Source: Streptomyces sp. WMMC500 (lineage in GTDB: Bacteria > Actinomycetota > Actinomycetes > Streptomycetales > Streptomycetaceae). From it: a stretch of 64,000 nucleotides of DNA. Position 1 is the stretch's first letter, and each line of letters starts with the position of its first letter. The stretch lies in NCBI RefSeq assembly GCF_027497195.1, contig NZ_CP114905.1, positions 2,108,001 to 2,172,000 on the forward strand, written 5' to 3'. A program made the position numbers and the translations under genes. A model generated the notes under the pieces. That model ran no database searches, was not told the origin of the DNA, and saw nothing but the letters and a program-made list of their open reading frames with translations. Shown piece by piece: positions 62,375 through 64,000 of this stretch.

Positions 62375-64000
62375 CTACGGGGCCGGCAGCCGGCGCTCGG
62401 GCACGCGCCCGGCCGCCGGCGCCAGCGCCTCCGGGAGCACGACGGTGAACTCCGCGCCCCCGCCCGGCCGCTCGCCGACCTCCGCGCCGCCGCCCTGCCG
62501 CTCCGCGAGCCGCCGCACCAGCGCGAGACCGAGGCCCCGCTTGCCGTGCGCGGGCGGCTCCTTCGTCGTCCAGCCGTCCGCGAAGACCATCTCGCGCCGC
62601 TCCGCCGGCACCCCCGGACCGGAGTCGGCGACCCGCAGCCGCACCGTCTCGCCGTCGGCGCGCAGGTCCACCTCGACCAGCGGGGCCGGTGAACCCACCG
62701 CCGCGTCCAGGGCGTTGTCGACCAGGTTGCCGACGATGGTGACCAGCCCGCGCGGGTCGACTGCCCGGTCGGGCAGCTCCCCCGTCACCACCAGCGGCAC
62801 GCCCCGCTCCGCGGCGACGGTCGCCTTGCCGACGAGCAGCGCGGCGAGCAGCGGGTCGCGGATCCGGCCGGTCACCTGCTCCGCGGTGGCGCGACGGCCG
62901 CCGGCGGCCTCGGCGATGTACTCGGTGGCCTCCTCCGTCATGCCCAGCTCCAGCAGCCCGAGCAGGGTGTGCAGGTGGTTGGCGTGCTCGTGGTCCTGGG
63001 CGCGCAGGGCGTCGATGAGGCCGCGGGTGGAGTCCAGTTCGCGGCCCAGTTGCTCCAGCTCGGTGCGGTCGCGCAGGGTGGCGACGGCGCCGCCGTCGGC
63101 GGTGGGCATGCGGTTGGCGACGAGCACCCGGCCGTCGCTGACCGTCAGCAGGTCGGAGCCGGCGACCCGGCCGGCGAGCACGTCCGCGGTCCGGCCCGGG
63201 CGCAGCACGTCGTCCAGCGGGCGGCCGGTGTGCCCGGGGTCGATGCCGAGGAGCCGGGCGGCCTCGTCGTTGACCAGCCGCAGCCGGCCGCCGCCGTCGA
63301 GCGCGACGACGCCCTCGCGGATGCCGTGCAGCATCGCCTCGCGCTCGTCCAGCAGCGCTGCTATGTCGGAGAACGCGAGGTCGCGAGTGCGGCGCTGGAG
63401 CCGGCGGGAGTGCGCGAAGGCGACGAGCGCGCCGACGGCCAACGCGCCCCCCGCGTACGCCAGCACGCCGGGCACCGCCGCGATGAGCCGGTCGCGTACG
63501 CCCTCGTACGGGATGCCGACCGAGACCGCGCCGACGATCCGCCCCTCCCGGTCGTGCAGCGGCACCTTGCCGCGGGCGGTACGCCCCATGGTGCCGGTGT
63601 CGATGCCCATCCACTCCTCGCCGGCGAGCGCCGCCGAGGGGTCGGTGGAGACGCGGTGGCCGACGTTCCCGGGCCGGGTGTGGGACCAGCGCACGCCGCG
63701 GTTGTCCAGCACGACGACGTACTCGGCGCCGGTGGCCCTGCGGATCCGCTCGGCGCGGCGCTGCACCGGTCCGTCCGGGTCGGCGGGGGTGGTCAGCAGC
63801 GCCTCGGCGAGGCCGGGCTCGACCGCGGTGCTCTGCGCGATGGCCAGCGCGCGGCGCATCACCTGCCGGTCGAGCTCGTCGCTGTACGGCGCGAGGAAGA
63901 GCGCCGCGGCGAGGATCGTGACCCCGGTGGCCAGGGCGAGCTGCATGAGCAGGATCTGGGAGGAGACACGGCGCGGCCAGCCGAGCCGCCGGCCGGGGCC
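62375..64000 (-). CDS. DcuS/CitA-type sensor histidine kinase, 5' end outside window
   Basis: At least 541 residues are visible; the frame stays open to the right edge (RRLGWPRRVSSQILLMQLALA), so the start codon lies beyond 64000. Transmembrane helices flank a PAS-like periplasmic domain, then a cytoplasmic PAS and the DcuS-type H box QDHEHANHLHTLLGLLEL followed by HATPase boxes NLVDNALDAA and GLGLALVRRLAE. Such kinases sense C4-dicarboxylates or citrate. Its response regulator must be to the right. It neighbours the acetate-type symporter. Confidence 0.93.
   Translation of the reverse strand, partial: GPGRRLGWPRRVSSQILLMQLALATGVTILAAALFLAPYSDELDRQVMRRALAIAQSTAVEPGLAEALLTTPADPDGPVQRRAERIRRATGAEYVVVLDNRGVRWSHTRPGNVGHRVSTDPSAALAGEEWMGIDTGTMGRTARGKVPLHDREGRIVGAVSVGIPYEGVRDRLIAAVPGVLAYAGGALAVGALVAFAHSRRLQRRTRDLAFSDIAALLDEREAMLHGIREGVVALDGGGRLRLVNDEAARLLGIDPGHTGRPLDDVLRPGRTADVLAGRVAGSDLLTVSDGRVLVANRMPTADGGAVATLRDRTELEQLGRELDSTRGLIDALRAQDHEHANHLHTLLGLLELGMTEEATEYIAEAAGGRRATAEQVTGRIRDPLLAALLVGKATVAAERGVPLVVTGELPDRAVDPRGLVTIVGNLVDNALDAAVGSPAPLVEVDLRADGETVRLRVADSGPGVPAERREMVFADGWTTKEPPAHGKRGLGLALVRRLAERQGGGAEVGERPGGGAEFTVVLPEALAPAAGRVPERRLPAP

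Overview
The window is a high-GC actinobacterial chromosome segment, almost certainly Streptomyces or a close relative. The evidence is extreme GC at third codon positions, frequent GTG starts with 1-4 base stop/start overlaps, a bldA-type TTA codon in the left-edge gene, and Streptomyces marker genes in sequence (SepH, CutRS, a DasR-type box before ptsH, DUF4193, DUF3093, DUF3710, DUF5998). There are no rRNA or tRNA genes, transposases or CRISPR arrays.

Layout. 1-1885: accessory edge with the 3' part of a seven-unit TPR protein, a possible small zinc-ribbon gene, a 22-G run and spaced heptamer repeats. 1886-6105: TRAM-type RNA methyltransferase, two TrkA/Ceo potassium-channel subunits, DUF3159 and OB-fold proteins. 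6138-9487: KdpE/KdpD. 9684-17908: an operon for a MacB/FtsX-type ABC exporter (two very large permeases, two ATPases). 18096-32779: a sugar-diacid catabolic island. 32872-36400: DUF3710, dUTPase, hotdog thioesterase, DUF3093 and DUF4193. 36717-38678: CutS/CutR. 39402-46349: inositol-phosphatase family protein, ferrochelatase, sugar-lactone oxidase, SepH, rhodanese. 46552-53462: VOC protein, phosphodiesterase/pyrophosphatase family protein, DUF5998, GNAT/NDP-forming acyl-CoA synthetase fusion, HPr, GntR regulator. 53603-64000: a pair of M16 peptidases, topoisomerase IV ParC, a PLP dehydratase, a DUF485/SSS acetate-type symporter, and a DcuS/CitA-type histidine kinase running off the right edge.

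The island at 18096-32779 is the most interesting part. An IclR regulator sits beside two modules that each pair a glucarate-dehydratase-family enzyme with a D-2-hydroxyacid dehydrogenase. The second module also carries 5-dehydro-4-deoxyglucarate dehydratase and an alpha-ketoglutarate-semialdehyde-type dehydrogenase, which completes the route D-glucarate to 5-keto-4-deoxyglucarate to ketoglutarate semialdehyde to 2-oxoglutarate. Facing it is an oligopeptide-type ABC importer operon ending in a TauE/SafE-like carrier. The regulatory gap 27728-27938 and the leader of the first module share inverted-repeat operators that could be bound by the IclR protein. Substrate, regulator and the role of the hydroxyacid dehydrogenases are inferred.

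The genes flanking this region (methyltransferase, CeoB/C, DUF3159, OB-fold on the left; DUF3710, dut, DUF3093, DUF4193 on the right) form one conserved actinobacterial neighbourhood in Mycobacterium as I recall it. Here about 26.7 kb carrying kdpDE, the exporter and the diacid island lies inside it, and the APC permease expected between the methyltransferase and the Trk pair is absent.
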